The notes beneath the pieces were generated by a model. That model ran no database searches. It worked only from the letters and a program-made list of their open reading frames with translations, and was not told where the DNA came from. A stretch of 64,000 bases of DNA from Planococcus citri (lineage: Eukaryota > Arthropoda > Insecta > Hemiptera > Pseudococcidae), in the NCBI RefSeq assembly GCF_950023065.1, contig NC_088679.1, positions 36,146,001 through 36,210,000 of the forward strand, read 5' to 3'. Shown here piece by piece: positions 25,101-36,155 of the stretch; positions within the stretch are counted from its first letter, which is position 1; each line of letters starts with the position of its first letter. A program made the translations under genes and the position numbers.

Positions 25101-25695
25101 TATCGAATCAGCCGGCAATTTGGGAATAATGCTCTTTGAAATGACCAAAACGTACATTGAGAAGGAAATTCACCATTGATTACCCTTCGGCAATTGGTAA
25201 CCGTTTCACATACGATGAGTCCAAAGTACCTATATTGAGTAATTTTATCAAGGTCTATATCGTGTTTTCCACGAATTCGCACTGAAATTTAACGAATTTA
25301 TATCAGGAGTCAAAAAGCAGCATAAATTGTATTTTCGTCGTTCGTAGTAATTTTCAATACCTTTCTGTAATATGAATATATTATTTTGATGAAAGATGAA
25401 GATACGAGGTCTGCTTGGCATCATACACAAAGATATACCCCCTTCATTATTCATTAATACACGATTTATAGTATGAAGGTAGGTACATACATGACCCCTG
25501 GTAGTAACCACAAACAATTTTAACCTAAAGATACAGATAGAAACCTATTCTGATAAATTGAAACTCTAATTACTTTTTTTTCACTTTCGCTCTTTCTCAT
25601 GGTTGTTTATTTATACGAAAGAAATTAAAAATTGAAAAATTCACATTTCTTAACAAAAACTCCAAAATTATGTTTTTTTCTTTTGAATTAAATTA
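22136..25695. other. Mostly non-genic stretch with a faint coding-like patch
   Basis: Around 22662-22790 a frame beginning near GANAAENVAELNLRF, with a stop, then YPQIRVSGAVRVQLL, faintly recalls helix-turn-helix N-termini of transposable-element proteins (DUF4817-like), preceded by a TTGCAG acceptor-like site. The match is too weak to call. The remaining 3 kb hold only chance frames, including the minus-strand 145-codon frame at 24845-25282, which I do not recognise. Confidence 0.35.
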
Positions 25696-26061
25696 ATGTC
25701 TTCTGAGGTCCAAACAGCCTGGATAAGATCTTTAAAAAAAATCTGTGAAATATTTTTGGCTTACGATTTAAATATTGATGGGAAATTAGACAGCCTTTGT
25801 AAAAGATTAAGAAATTTTGCTCGTGGATTTCCGGAAGGAGGGCAACGACTACAAAAATTTTACAGCGAGTTTGATTGAAAGGACCCAAAAGACAAGAAAA
25901 AACTAGAGGAATTCCTAAATTCTGAAAATAACTGGATAATTGAAAGCAAATTTCGGCAAGAGAATTCTAAAACCCCTTTCCAACCCACTGAAGACGAAAT
26001 AAGATTAGTAGACTTATCCGACGACGAATCAAAAGATGAAAACGCCACCCTTCCACTGTAA
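25696..26061 (+). pseudogene. Gag-like ORF with SAP-like N-terminus, upstream of Env fragment
   Basis: A frame of about 120 codons is interrupted once by TGA at 25876-25878 and ends at 26059-26061. Its first 45 residues (WIRSLKKICEIFLAYDLNID, then a KLDSLCKRLRNFARG helix) have the two-helix, G-containing pattern found at the N-terminus of many insect Ty3/gypsy Gag proteins (SAP-like). The C-terminal half is acidic (LSDDESKDEN). No capsid or CCHC motif follows. It ends 120 bp before an Env signal-peptide-like segment in the same orientation, so it is probably part of the same element, with pol missing. A chance SAP resemblance cannot be excluded. Confidence 0.4.
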
Positions 26062-26181
26062 ACTACCCATTTGGCATTTGATATCTTTTTGAAAACGCAG
26101 CTGCGATCTATGGTTGGGATGATAAAAAGAAAATATTTATTTATTTGATAAGATTTATTAAAACCTTGAAAGACACTTGAA

Positions 26182-26513
26182 ATGAGAAAAACGAATGCAT
26201 CTAATTTTGAACAACTCTCTCCAGTGAAAGTAAGTACCCTGCTATTTATTATCATCATCACCTCTCGACTAAATATAAGAAACAGAGCAATTTTCGAAGA
26301 AGTGAAAGGAATGGTTCTGTACGAGCATTCCTTATCCCCCTCCAGTATACAATAGAAGACACCAAAACAAGGACAGACAATCCTATGCCACAATGCAATT
26401 TATACATAAATGTAACATGCAAAGGAGTAAACAATTTTATACAAGTAGAAGAGCAAAATCAAAGAGTAAAAGAGACCATTAGGAGTCGTCATGTACTTGA
26501 GAAAATATTGTAA
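26182..26513 (+). pseudogene. Env-like N-terminal fragment (copy 5)
   Basis: Starting at ATG 26182, the frame encodes a short polar leader, a signal-peptide-like core VSTLLFIIIITS (about residues 17-28), then AIFEEVKGMVLYEH. The last segment aligns with HFKNVDNVILYKN at the N-terminus of Env copy 1. It stops at TAG 26353-26355. Another frame continues to 26513 with cysteines in PQCNLYINVTCKG and a basic SRH patch, consistent with the N-terminal subunit region. Fusion peptide, heptads and membrane anchor are absent. AAAGTAAGTA near 26228-26237 resembles a splice donor, which may be coincidence. Confidence 0.4.
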
Positions 26514-26718
26514 GATTTTCGGGAAAATTACAATAAATTTCATTCTCATTTTTTAGAATTTTACGTAATTAATGGAATTTTCTTTACTTCGAGCTTGTTG
26601 TTTTGTAACATTCTAACTGGAGAAATTATTTTATTCGTTTTTTGAAGACATCACTGCTCTAACTAATTCTGTTTTAATAGATTACTTAATAATTTTACCA
26701 ATTCGTGTATTTTAATTT

Positions 26719-26919
26719 CGTCGGCTAAGTGCGAAAAGGTGCCTCATCAGTCCAAATGTTAAAACCAAAAGTTATGTTACCTCAAGGCACCCTTCCCATC
26801 ACCGAAGATGCCTTTAGATTTGAACTTGGACTGATTGATGGCGCTCAGTGTGGAAAGACCGTTTTACACAGGTATCAAGTAACGAGTTGCACGAGGCACC
26901 CTTTCGCACTTAGCCGACG
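26719..26919. mobile_element. 201-bp MITE with 27-bp terminal inverted repeats
   Basis: CGTCGGCTAAGTGCGAAA followed by A/G, GGTGCCTC forms the ends (26719-26745 and, inverted, 26893-26919), with 26 of 27 positions matching. ATTT precedes the left end and follows the right end, a possible 4-bp target duplication. The interior has no coding capacity and no transposase; the superfamily is unassigned. Confidence 0.75.
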
Positions 26920-27725
26920 ATTTGTAAGTACGAGTAATAAATTGAAGTATAGTGTGTCGCTGAAATATGACAGGTACAAGCAATGGTGACCCCAACATAC
27001 AACCAGCTGACAGCTATGTAAGATGACACCATAAAACAGAGTAAACTTCAATAAAACAAATTAAAGAAGAGCAGCAGCAGATCAACCATACTCAAGATAT
27101 TCCCAATTGCTCACATATCAAGCAATGCCAAATAAACATGAAAACCCCCCACCTCAGAGAACAAACATCATCCACAGATGAATCTAAAAAAATAATGATG
27201 ATTCATCACTCATCAGGCAACATTGAACAGCTGATGCAGTCAAAACTTAAAAAGTAACGTGCAGTGAAAAACTTGAAAATAAGTGTATTCCACCTTTTTC
27301 AATGCAATAAAAAAGTAATATTTTGACGATTTTCCATAAAATAATTTGTAGGTATTTGTACAGTGCAGTACCTAATAATATTCAAAATATGAAAACAATT
27401 AAACTATTTGACTATCCAAACAACAGGTTCGAATTACTGTAACAATTCGCGGTATAAAAACGCATCTTTGCATTCTTCGAAAATCAAAATGAAAACAATT
27501 GTTTGGTAAACGCAACAGGCTACCTCAAGCGTACATCGTGATTATAAAATAACAGGGAAACGCCTGAAAATAGTGTAAGTAGTCTCTCTATCTCATCGGT
27601 TCGCAAGCATCGTCGGCTGTTGTAAAAGTGTATATATATCGTCATAAATAGTCAAATAAAATCATTATTCGGTTGTTATTGGTGCGTATTGATTTCGATT
27701 ATTTTAAAAGAAAATTTTTTCAGGA
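26920..27725. other. Noncoding DNA after the 26719 MITE
   Basis: AT-rich DNA with no supported frame. A CAGCTGACAGCTATG stretch near 27004 and A-rich tracts are the only local patterns. Nothing here can be named. Confidence 0.45.
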
Positions 27726-27842
27726 TTTCGGGAAACAAAGGATTTGGAATTTTGGCATTCGGGAAAACAGATTCGGGAAAACGGTATTCGGGAAATATCC
27801 CATTCGGGAAATGTCCGTTCGGGAATTCGGATTCGGGAAAAT
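27726..27842. repeat. TTCGGGAAA minisatellite
   Basis: The core TTCGGGAAA or TTCGGGAA recurs at least seven times in direct orientation with irregular spacers of about 4-20 bases, starting at 27727 and ending near 27840. The open frame across it is a by-product of the repeat. Short repeats of this kind may be internal parts of a larger dispersed element, but no ends are visible. Confidence 0.7.
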
Positions 27843-28194
27843 GACCATGAATCATCCTACCACATAGATATAGCGAAGTTTTGTTTCAAGAAAACTGCTT
27901 CCATTGACCGACAAAACATGTGATTTGCTGTGGAAAAGGAGCAAATAAGTGAAATTAGAAATATTACACAAGGAGATTCCCTTAATTTATGGCACCTGTT
28001 TATTTACATTCCATGTTTTGTCTTTCGCAGGATTCGAATAGACAAATTCCTAACCAAAACAGCCACAAAATACCAATCTAATTTGTTTACATTACCAGTA
28101 TCATCACCAAAAAACAGAAAAAATTCAGACGTGACCATAAAAACGTCAACCTAAGAATAAAACCAAAACCAAGCTAGAAATAATCTTTGAAGTA
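27843..28194. other. Noncoding interval, nothing recognised
   Basis: About 350 bp of AT-rich DNA with a chance 74-codon frame. No repeat or regulatory feature identified. Confidence 0.45.
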
Positions 28195-28451
28195 GGTACT
28201 TTACATCGTTATAGGTACTAGGTACATTTTTTCCTCCATTGATAGTTTTTTTGGAAAACAGTTTTCAAATTCGAGGCCCAAGGGTTGCTCTAAATGAAAT
28301 GCTGGCGATGATCAAAAGTAGAAAGGTACTTTACATCATTATAGGTAGGTACATTTTTTCCTCCACTGATAGTTTTTTTGGAAAACATTTTTCAAATTCG
28401 AGGCCCAAGGGTTGCTCTAAATGAAATGTTGGCGATGATCAAAAGTAGAAA
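28195..28451. repeat. Tandem duplication, two 130-bp units
   Basis: Units 28195-28324 and 28325-28451 both start GGTACTTTACATC and share CATTTTTTCCTCC, GATAGTTTTTTTGGAAAACA, TTCAAATTCGAGGCCCAAG, GGTTGCTCTAAATGAAATG and GGCGATGATCAAAAGTAGAA with only a few differences. The similarity suggests a fairly young local duplication. Non-coding. Confidence 0.9.
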
Positions 28452-31400
28452 CAATCTCCCAGCGAGCAAATTATAATTTGAGACATTTTTTCGTAGAAGC
28501 GATATAGGAGGAAAATATACTGCTAGCTACAGAGCAGGTTAGAGCCAGACAAGAGGAGGGGGCTGGTAAAAATGGCACCCAAGCTTATATTCTCTTCTAA
28601 ATAATAAATATGTCCTAGATTAAGAATCAGTCATCATATCACTTTTTTTACATTCTGATCACATGAATTAGAGAACATCACTATACAAGCTATGGTTCAA
28701 CATCCAAAAAACCTAACACACAATTTCATCATACGAGCCAACGAACATCATTCAGACCTATTCGCCGTACCGCGGAAACTTCGCACATGGTAACTCGATT
28801 ATGACCAAATGCGAAGAAATACCTCGGATGGAAGGGAAAAAATACGTTGAAACTTTTCATTTCCGTTCATCTCGTGTATGTGACCGGGTCAGGCGGTTCA
28901 ATTTATCCAAATACTATGTTATTTGGGTGCGCACATGTTGGAAAAGTCGACAAACACGATGTATATTTCTTATAGGGGTGCAGCATCACATCGGTATCCA
29001 CACCATAGCCAAGTCTTTTGCGGTTAGAGTTGCTCGGCAATAAATTCGCTCAGTTGGCGTTTTTGCTAAAACGTTTAACAAACGTTTCAAAACGCATATG
29101 AGCCGAGACCTTAAAAACGCAGCGAACATTTGCCGAGTCCGACTCCAGCAGCAGACCATTATACGCAGGAAATTTCCAATTTAAAAGCCATCACATACTA
29201 TGTGCTCGTGTGTCCCTATGCATTGGAATCTAGTGTTTGGTGTAGGTACGCCCATCGGCTGTGAAAAAAATTTCCGATCTGCCAAAAGCAAAAGAGAAAA
29301 AACACAGATACGAGATGGTTGTCTATGTATAAACCAGATGCAGGGAGAAATGAAAATTATATAAAATCAATATAGGAAAAACTCGTGTTCAACGGCCAGC
29401 AAACTTTTATGCGCGAATAAATCGGTCATTAATAGGTAAAAGGCGTAGGTAAATCATTGCCAATTTGGGTATCCAACTTTAATTACCTTGTTCTGTCATT
29501 TTTTGGTAAACGAAAATAATAAATTCGACGTTTGCCAATTTTCGACGTACCCTATACAGGGGGATACCGGTGTAATGGCTTAAGCTAACTTGACCGTGGT
29601 TTGGCAACTTGCTCCGAGATTGCGTAGACGTTGCTAATACGCGAGCGGCGGGTTCAAAAACGGACTATTCGCGGAAAACGACGAGCAACTTTATGGTGGC
29701 AGTTATATACGTTTGGCTCGTATCCAATTCAAATATTGAAGAGTGAATCTATTTGATTATCGCTGTTCTCGTTGTCGACGTTGTCGTCGTCGTCGTCGTC
29801 GTCGTCTTCACGTTCTTTTATACTCTATATCTATATATTAAAACAGTAACGATACTTGTGTTTTACTAAAAAGCAGAATATAGAAGGCAGGAAAAAAAAC
29901 AAGCGGAAAAAAAGATTCGTAGAAATTTTTCATCTTATTTCCCTTTGTTATTCTTATTTCACTTCTTACGCTACATCGTTTGTTCTTCATTCGATCATTT
30001 TTATAGAAAATTATTTCCGTTTCGACGCGTTCCCGATAGAAATTTAATAATATCAAATGCCTGCAGCCAACATCCCCGCATCATCTTGCAGTCAACCGAA
30101 GCTCGACTTCTCTTTTTCTCATCTTTGTTAACGCGCGCCTATCATCGTCGCCACTGTTTTACGCTTGATTCGGTATATTTTTTTGTTTTGTTTTATCAAT
30201 CGAAAATCATCTACATTTTTCACGCGTTCTCACACAGAAAATACGTATATATTCTCTTTTGAGAATACACGCTTGGCAAAGTTGAGGTTTTCCTCCTACA
30301 ATTACGAGCGATGCTTCGAGGGGCACAATTTAAATTTTATCTCGCTCAAAAGCAAGGATGCCAACAATTTTTCAAATATTAGGTAGTATAATTTCAATTT
30401 TGAAAAATTCCTTAGTGCTCGAATTTTTTTCGAAGGGCAGGTTGAAATTATAGAAAAAAATAGGCAGGATTTTCATCTCGAAAACTTTAAAAAATCAGTT
30501 TGGTTTTTCAATATAAAATTCAAGATTTTTACAGGAACAAAAAAACTAACTATTTTGTTAAACACTCAGGGACAAAACACCGATTCCATACACAGGGTGT
30601 TCACTAAAATTCAAAACGCAAAATTTGGGTTCTTCGAATTTTAAATACAACTTTTACCTGTAGTGCAGCATTATTAACTTCACCAAATTTCATAAATTAA
30701 GCGTGAGATTTTCCAAGGAATGATTTTTTAATAACTTACTACTTAGTAATTCTCATAAATGTATGCATCCCATACTTCAAGGGCAAGAAGTTCGTACTCA
30801 CCTGAAACAACAAAATGAAAATACATGTATGTTTATGTGTGTATATTTTTATGATATTTACAACTATGAACTTTTTGTGATAGGATTTGTAAAACCATGA
30901 GGAGGAACAAAGCCCCAAAATTTTGGTCAAAATTCAGCAAAAATGTAAAATATTGTGTGACGTAATCGTATGACATATGACTCATGAAGCAAATTCTATA
31001 TTGCCCGCCGACATTGTTACAGCCTTCGTCGATAATTTCGTTTAAATTAAAACTCGGTAACATTGGGGTCGAATTGTTGTGTCAAATATTTTCAAGTGAA
31101 GAAAACCAGCATCACAATGATGAAGACAGATCCGAGTCTGACCAGTGACCACCAAGAAAATGAATGTCAACAATCAAGATGTTGAAAATTCACTTCAAAA
31201 ACATAGTGACTCGAATACCTACTGCTTTTTACTATTTATTGGAGGACCTTTCACAAATAAAATACACTCTGAAAGATCTCTTTGTACCTTTACAATAATA
31301 AGAGAGTTACCCTAACAAACTGTTTGACACCATTCATGGTCATTAATCAATCCATTGGATATTTTCTCAAACCACAGACACTGAGAAAGTACATACATAC

Positions 31401-32410
31401 ACGAAACATAAGAAAAGAAAAAAATCTAACCCCAAAATACACAAGCCACACTCTTTACAAAATGCAGGGTAAAATTACCAGTAAATATTCGGACGATGGG
31501 AACTTTTCAAATGATACGTACGTAGGATGGCCATTACAGTAATCTCTCGAGTTACATCTAGTCGGGTTTTCGTTTTGAAATATCTACTTTACGAGAAGCG
31601 CAGGATAAAAGAACGCAACTTTCACGCTTAATCTTCATAATGTTCCATTTCGGGAGCAGAAATCCAGCAGTACTCGTGTATTTTTCTTTCAGTATTTAAG
31701 CAAGCAGAATTCCACAAGTACCGTCGATATCGCACCGTTGTTGTTGTTGTGTCGTCGAAAGGCGAAAAAATAAACGACACCGGCATCGCTTTATTTCGTT
31801 CCAAAAAATATATCGATCATGTAAACAACAACAACAACTCGTAAATAATATCATAGGATTAAGTTTCCCAAAAAAAAGAGAGGAGAATTCGACTGCTGCG
31901 TGTTTTTATGCGGATTACATTTCGTGGTACGTACCTAGCACCTACCTACCTATGGTAAGGCAGCAACGCATGCTAGACGTCGACATTTCTAGAATGGTTT
32001 CTGTTGATGGATTGATTTAATTGAAAGAATGTTGATGGTACATAAATGTAGGTATTTGAGCATGTTTTTTATCAGTAGGTTCTCTTTCATTGATTCTTAT
32101 CACATACGTCTTATTCTTAATATTTTTCTCAAAAAAGGAAATGGAAAATCATTTTTTTTTTTCTTTAAATGTTAAATTTATATTTTTCTGATTTTTTTTT
32201 TTTTTTTTGATTGAATAAATTAAAGGACTTGAGATCCTTGTGAGATATTCGATTTTTTTCATTCCATATTGTTTTGAATAAGTATGTAAATCAAAAGGGA
32301 AAGAGAGATACGAAAAAAAAGTTTATATTTTAAATTTAATTTTGGGGAAAAATTTTTGATGTACCTAGTTAACAAAATTTTTTATGTTCATTCATCGAAT
32401 TGAATGATTT
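28452..32410. other. Non-genic stretch
   Basis: Scattered short frames without family resemblance. Contains the GTC microsatellite (listed separately), poly-T tracts near 32149-32210 and TACGTACCTA strings. The last 200 bp before 32411 are very T-rich. No 5' LTR for Env copy 2 could be found here. Confidence 0.45.
29780..29806. repeat. (GTC)n microsatellite
   Basis: About nine uninterrupted GTC triplets, flanked by degenerate GTCGACGTT repeats. A simple sequence repeat without a coding context. Confidence 0.9.
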
Positions 32411-33244
32411 TTGTTTCCTTTTTTTTCTTCAACTTACTTATCTTTTGACTATGAAAATGAAAATGCAAAAATTATAACAGGTACCTCAATAAAAAACTGC
32501 AATGAAAATTCAGGACTTTGCTACATTTCATCCTATGAGGATACAGCCGATGAATTTCCTCTATGTATAGAAGCCATATTTAAGAAGAAATCTAGAAACA
32601 AACTTAATAACATATGCGGATTTATGTGTGAAAAGAACCACAACAAAATTATTATAAGAAAAATTGATGACACTGAATTTATACTGACAAACCTGAAACA
32701 GGAACTCTACATTAACAACGCAAAAACTCAAGGAAAAACCAAACTTAACTTCACACTAGACCATTACGGTGCAATGAAAATAAAACTACCATGTGGCTAC
32801 GAACTAACAGATAACGTAAAAACATTAATTGAAACACAATTCCCATGTATACAGAAATCTGAAAAATACTTGTACCATAGAATCCTACCCATCCAATGGA
32901 CAGAATTTGAAACTCTTTTAGCCGATGCCCTAACGAAAAATACTATATTTTTCAAAAACGTATCAAAAATAGTCAACAAAAACTGGAAAGACCTAACCCC
33001 AAATTTTGCTATAAAAACTTCTACAGAAGAAATCAAAAACAGAATAAGACTGATTGAAATGAAAAAACCCCCACAAGGGATGTTTCAAAATCAATTTTGG
33101 GGGGATATTTTCTATATATCGTGGCTAACAATCCTGACCTTCATCATAACTGTTGAAACAATAATCATTCTAAAACTATATTCCCTATACCTCAGCAGAC
33201 AAATTCCCATTACTACCACTAGAATCGACAGCTTTAATTTGTAA
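32411..33244 (+). pseudogene. Env-like C-terminal portion, copy 2
   Basis: An uninterrupted 277-codon frame covers the C-terminal half of the Env-like protein. The N-terminal subunit, fusion peptide and heptad region are missing. Similarity to the other copies starts near residue 13 (about 32447) and runs through GTSIKNC, GLCY, DEFPLC, a CGFMCEK cysteine pair, KLPCGYEL, FPC, ILPIQW and NFAIKTS. A hydrophobic anchor (ISWLTILTFIITVETIIIL, about residues 236-254) and a short tail follow. The first ATG, within T-rich DNA, is probably not a native start. The product, if any, would be anchored but lack fusion parts. A stem-loop, polypurine tract and LTR follow within 100 bp. Confidence 0.65.
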
Positions 33245-33311
33245 TTAATTTAAAGAAAACTATTATAATAATCAAAATAAAGATGATATATGTTTATTTG
33301 TAAGGTTGTTA

Positions 33312-33346
33312 AATGCTCGGGACGAGCATTTTCTAAAGGAGGGGGA
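33312..33346 (+). promoter_or_regulatory. Stem-loop plus polypurine tract after Env copy 2
   Basis: AATGCTCG (33312-33319) and CGAGCATT (33323-33330) form a perfect 8-bp stem with loop GGA. Four bases later comes AAAGGAGGGGGA (33335-33346), a plus-strand primer tract almost identical to that of copy 1. It directly precedes a candidate LTR. Confidence 0.65.
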
Positions 33347-33347
33347 T

Positions 33348-33558
33348 AGTTGTCATGTACAGAAATGCGAGTAGGAAATGCGACGAATTGTATAAAAAAA
33401 ACATCACAAAAAATTCCACAACAAAAGTACCGATATGTGGTTTGATTGATAAACATAACTGTACATTCGCACGTTCAAGGGCGAGGTGGATAGCCCAAGC
33501 ATAGCGCCAGGCGCTAATTAACGATCTGTCGCAAAAAGAATAAAGAAAAGTAACAACT
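33348..33558 (+). mobile_element. Candidate LTR of the Env copy 2 element (about 211 bp)
   Basis: Begins AGTTGTCATG one base after the polypurine tract and ends AACAACT, giving AGTTGT/ACAACT inverted termini like those of gypsy-type errantiviruses. Inside are TATAAAA at 33391-33397 and AATAAA at 33539-33544, in the order expected for U3 promoter and R polyadenylation signal. No second LTR copy lies in the window, so the right boundary rests on the inverted termini only. Confidence 0.5.
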
Positions 33559-36155
33559 GTCCTCCTCGGTGATAAAATAAGTAAATTTCGAAGATTGTGT
33601 CATATGGAATTTTGAATTGATCGTGTATATATTATCTATGTGTCGTTTATATTACCCTGTAGTTCAAGAAGTAACACCCCAAAAAATTTGTATCTTCACA
33701 ACCCCGTAGGTTCAGAGTTATAAAAACCATCTTGTAAGGTGGTATATGATTGTATCTATGTGATGAACTGGTAGTCTGCCCTCTTGTACTCAGTAGGTAA
33801 ATGAATTCCATGAGCGAGTAGAAAGGTAGAAAATGCTAACTGCAACTCTAACCAGATGTGTTTGTGTATGTAGGTACTACTGCACTTCCCTTAATATCCA
33901 AATGTATCAACAAGGATTATTCCAATCCAAATCAGCCATTGTATTTTATTTTTCATGTATTATTTTATACCTACTTATTTTGATTTATTCCATGCCTTAT
34001 TCTCATTTCTTCATCAAGTAGTACATTTTATCAAAGAACACATGCGTGTACAATTAAGTGCATTATAGGCAACACGTAAATGCTGCAAGCAATAGCTTAC
34101 AAATAAAGGTTACCTATTGAATTATTGAATGTTCATAAAAGAAGCGTCCGATTGTTTCATAGCCTCACTCCTCAGATTGTTCCAATATTACATCGCGATT
34201 ATACCTATCATATTATTATAATGTATTTGCTCTTTGAATTCGTTTGCGAAATTTGCAAATAAAAATTGTTGCAAGTATAGGTAAAGTTTGAACAGTGTTT
34301 ATGTTTATTCTGATCGGTAGAGATTGGGGCTCCCCTAGGTGCTACCACACCCTCGCCCCCTAGTAGGAAAAAATCGGGTGGAAGATTTGATTCACCTGAA
34401 ATAAGCAGGATATTCGATGCCACGAAGGGTTTGATTCGAAACATGAAATAGGTATTTCCAAGGTATCGAATGTACGATCATACATACATATAAACCATAC
34501 ACATAGGTATACCACGATATTAAAAACGTTCAACGTTTCGGCATGGTAGCGCAATTGTACACTATTAATGGTACCCCCTTCGATTAACCGTAACAGCAAC
34601 ACGCGGCATGTAGATGTTAATAAATTTACATACTCTGTTCGCCGTGTATTCGCGTTGAAGGGAGATATGGCATTCACAACCATGCGCCTGATGCCCGTAT
34701 AAACGCGAATGGTATAACAACGAAATTTCTTCAATGCGGTTCGTTATGAATTGGCGACATAATAATAATGGCCCTTACAATTCCATTTATTCGCGTCGGC
34801 GGGGTAAACGTTGTAAACTGCGGTCGTTAAGGAATTCGAATTTCGAAATCTGCGATGAAAATTTCTTAGCGCGTTCAAATTAATTAAGAGATGCTTGTCG
34901 ACGGGTACCGGTATATACGCGAGTACGCCACGCCATCGCCACCGCGCCACTTTGGTATCGCGCCGCGCAACCGCGTCCGACCCATTCGAAGACCCAACGT
35001 GCAAATTAAATATAGCGAAATTTCGCTCTCCTAACACATTTTCCACAGGTACCTAGCAACCCTCAAGTGGTCCTAGGTACCAGGTATCTAGCCTACCAAC
35101 TACCAAGCGTTAGGTGTAGGAAAAAGCAGCATTTTATGTCGTTGGAATTTCATTTTACAACACTATAAAGTACCTTAATTCGCTTCCTTTTTGCTCCAAA
35201 TTTCGGTCGTCGATACGATAGTAGGTACATTCAAGTAGACAGTAGATACCTACCTACGTCAACGAGAACCGGGTGAGATGAAGGGACTGATAGGCCAGAG
35301 GAGAACAGGGGTGAAAAAAGTCAACCAAAACGGAAAGAGGAAAGCTATTTAAAAATGAAAAATAAACGTCCCGATATCGATTTAGCCGCCGGCCAACAAA
35401 CGTAAGCCGAGAAGCGACAATACTCAGCGCGATAAAATCTTTCATTCGTTTAATTGAATTATTTCGTTTAAACGACCAAGTCTGCCGGTATATTTACATT
35501 TTGGGAAAATTCTTCCTATCTCTTTTACATTAATTTTATCCGAGAATAAATCTTCATCTTTCCGAAACCGTTAGGTAAAATAAAAAAAAGGAAAATGGTA
35601 GCATTGATGAGCTGATTAACTGAACTGCGGATGAGAACACATACCCAGATCTATCTACTATACAACCACAGTCGCCTAATCGTAATATTTTCATTTCAAG
35701 AAAACTATACTCGAGTAATTATGAATACCTATCCAGAGCCGTCGAGAAGGGGGCAAAGGGGGAAGTTAGCTCCGATCCTGCGCTTTCTGGAGGGCCAGGC
35801 AAAAGAAAGGGTCTTATATGAAAGAAAATCCTGTTTCTTTACTTCTCAAAATACAAATTTTCGGAAACTTTTGCTTTCGCTTCGCTCGGGCTAGCTTTCT
35901 TTTCTTTCTCAGAATTATTTTTTTTTAAATATGATTCAACTTTACATTCTGAAAAAAATCTTTAGGATCTTAAAATTTTTAAATTCAAAACATGAACTCC
36001 TTGCATGAAAAACATCGTTTTTAGTTCTCTCAAAATACAAATTTTCAAAAGTTTTTGCCTTCAAATTCTCAAAAACCTTCGCCTTTGCTTCGTTCGGGTC
36101 AATTTGTTTTTGTTTTAAAATAAAAGAATCCACGAAAATTTTTATATGCTTTATA
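33559..36155. other. Non-genic stretch with a CpG-rich patch
   Basis: Mostly AT-rich with chance frames. At 34897-34990 the sequence turns GC- and CpG-rich (TACGCGAGTACGCCACGCC, GCGCCGCGCAACCGCG), unlike the surroundings; it may be a conserved regulatory segment or remnant. The minus-strand 100-codon frame across it (34744-35046) is not recognised. Confidence 0.4.

Noticed and set aside
24845..25282. 145-codon minus-strand frame
   Set aside because: No recognisable motif, copy, splice signal or neighbouring exon; such lengths arise by chance in 64 kb of this composition.
25860..26393. 177-codon minus-strand frame
   Set aside because: It overlaps the plus-strand Gag-like and Env-like remnants, which have better family support; it is their antisense shadow in part.
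29755..29810. (GTC)n run as a coding Val/Ser/Arg repeat
   Set aside because: No open frame or splice context extends beyond the microsatellite.
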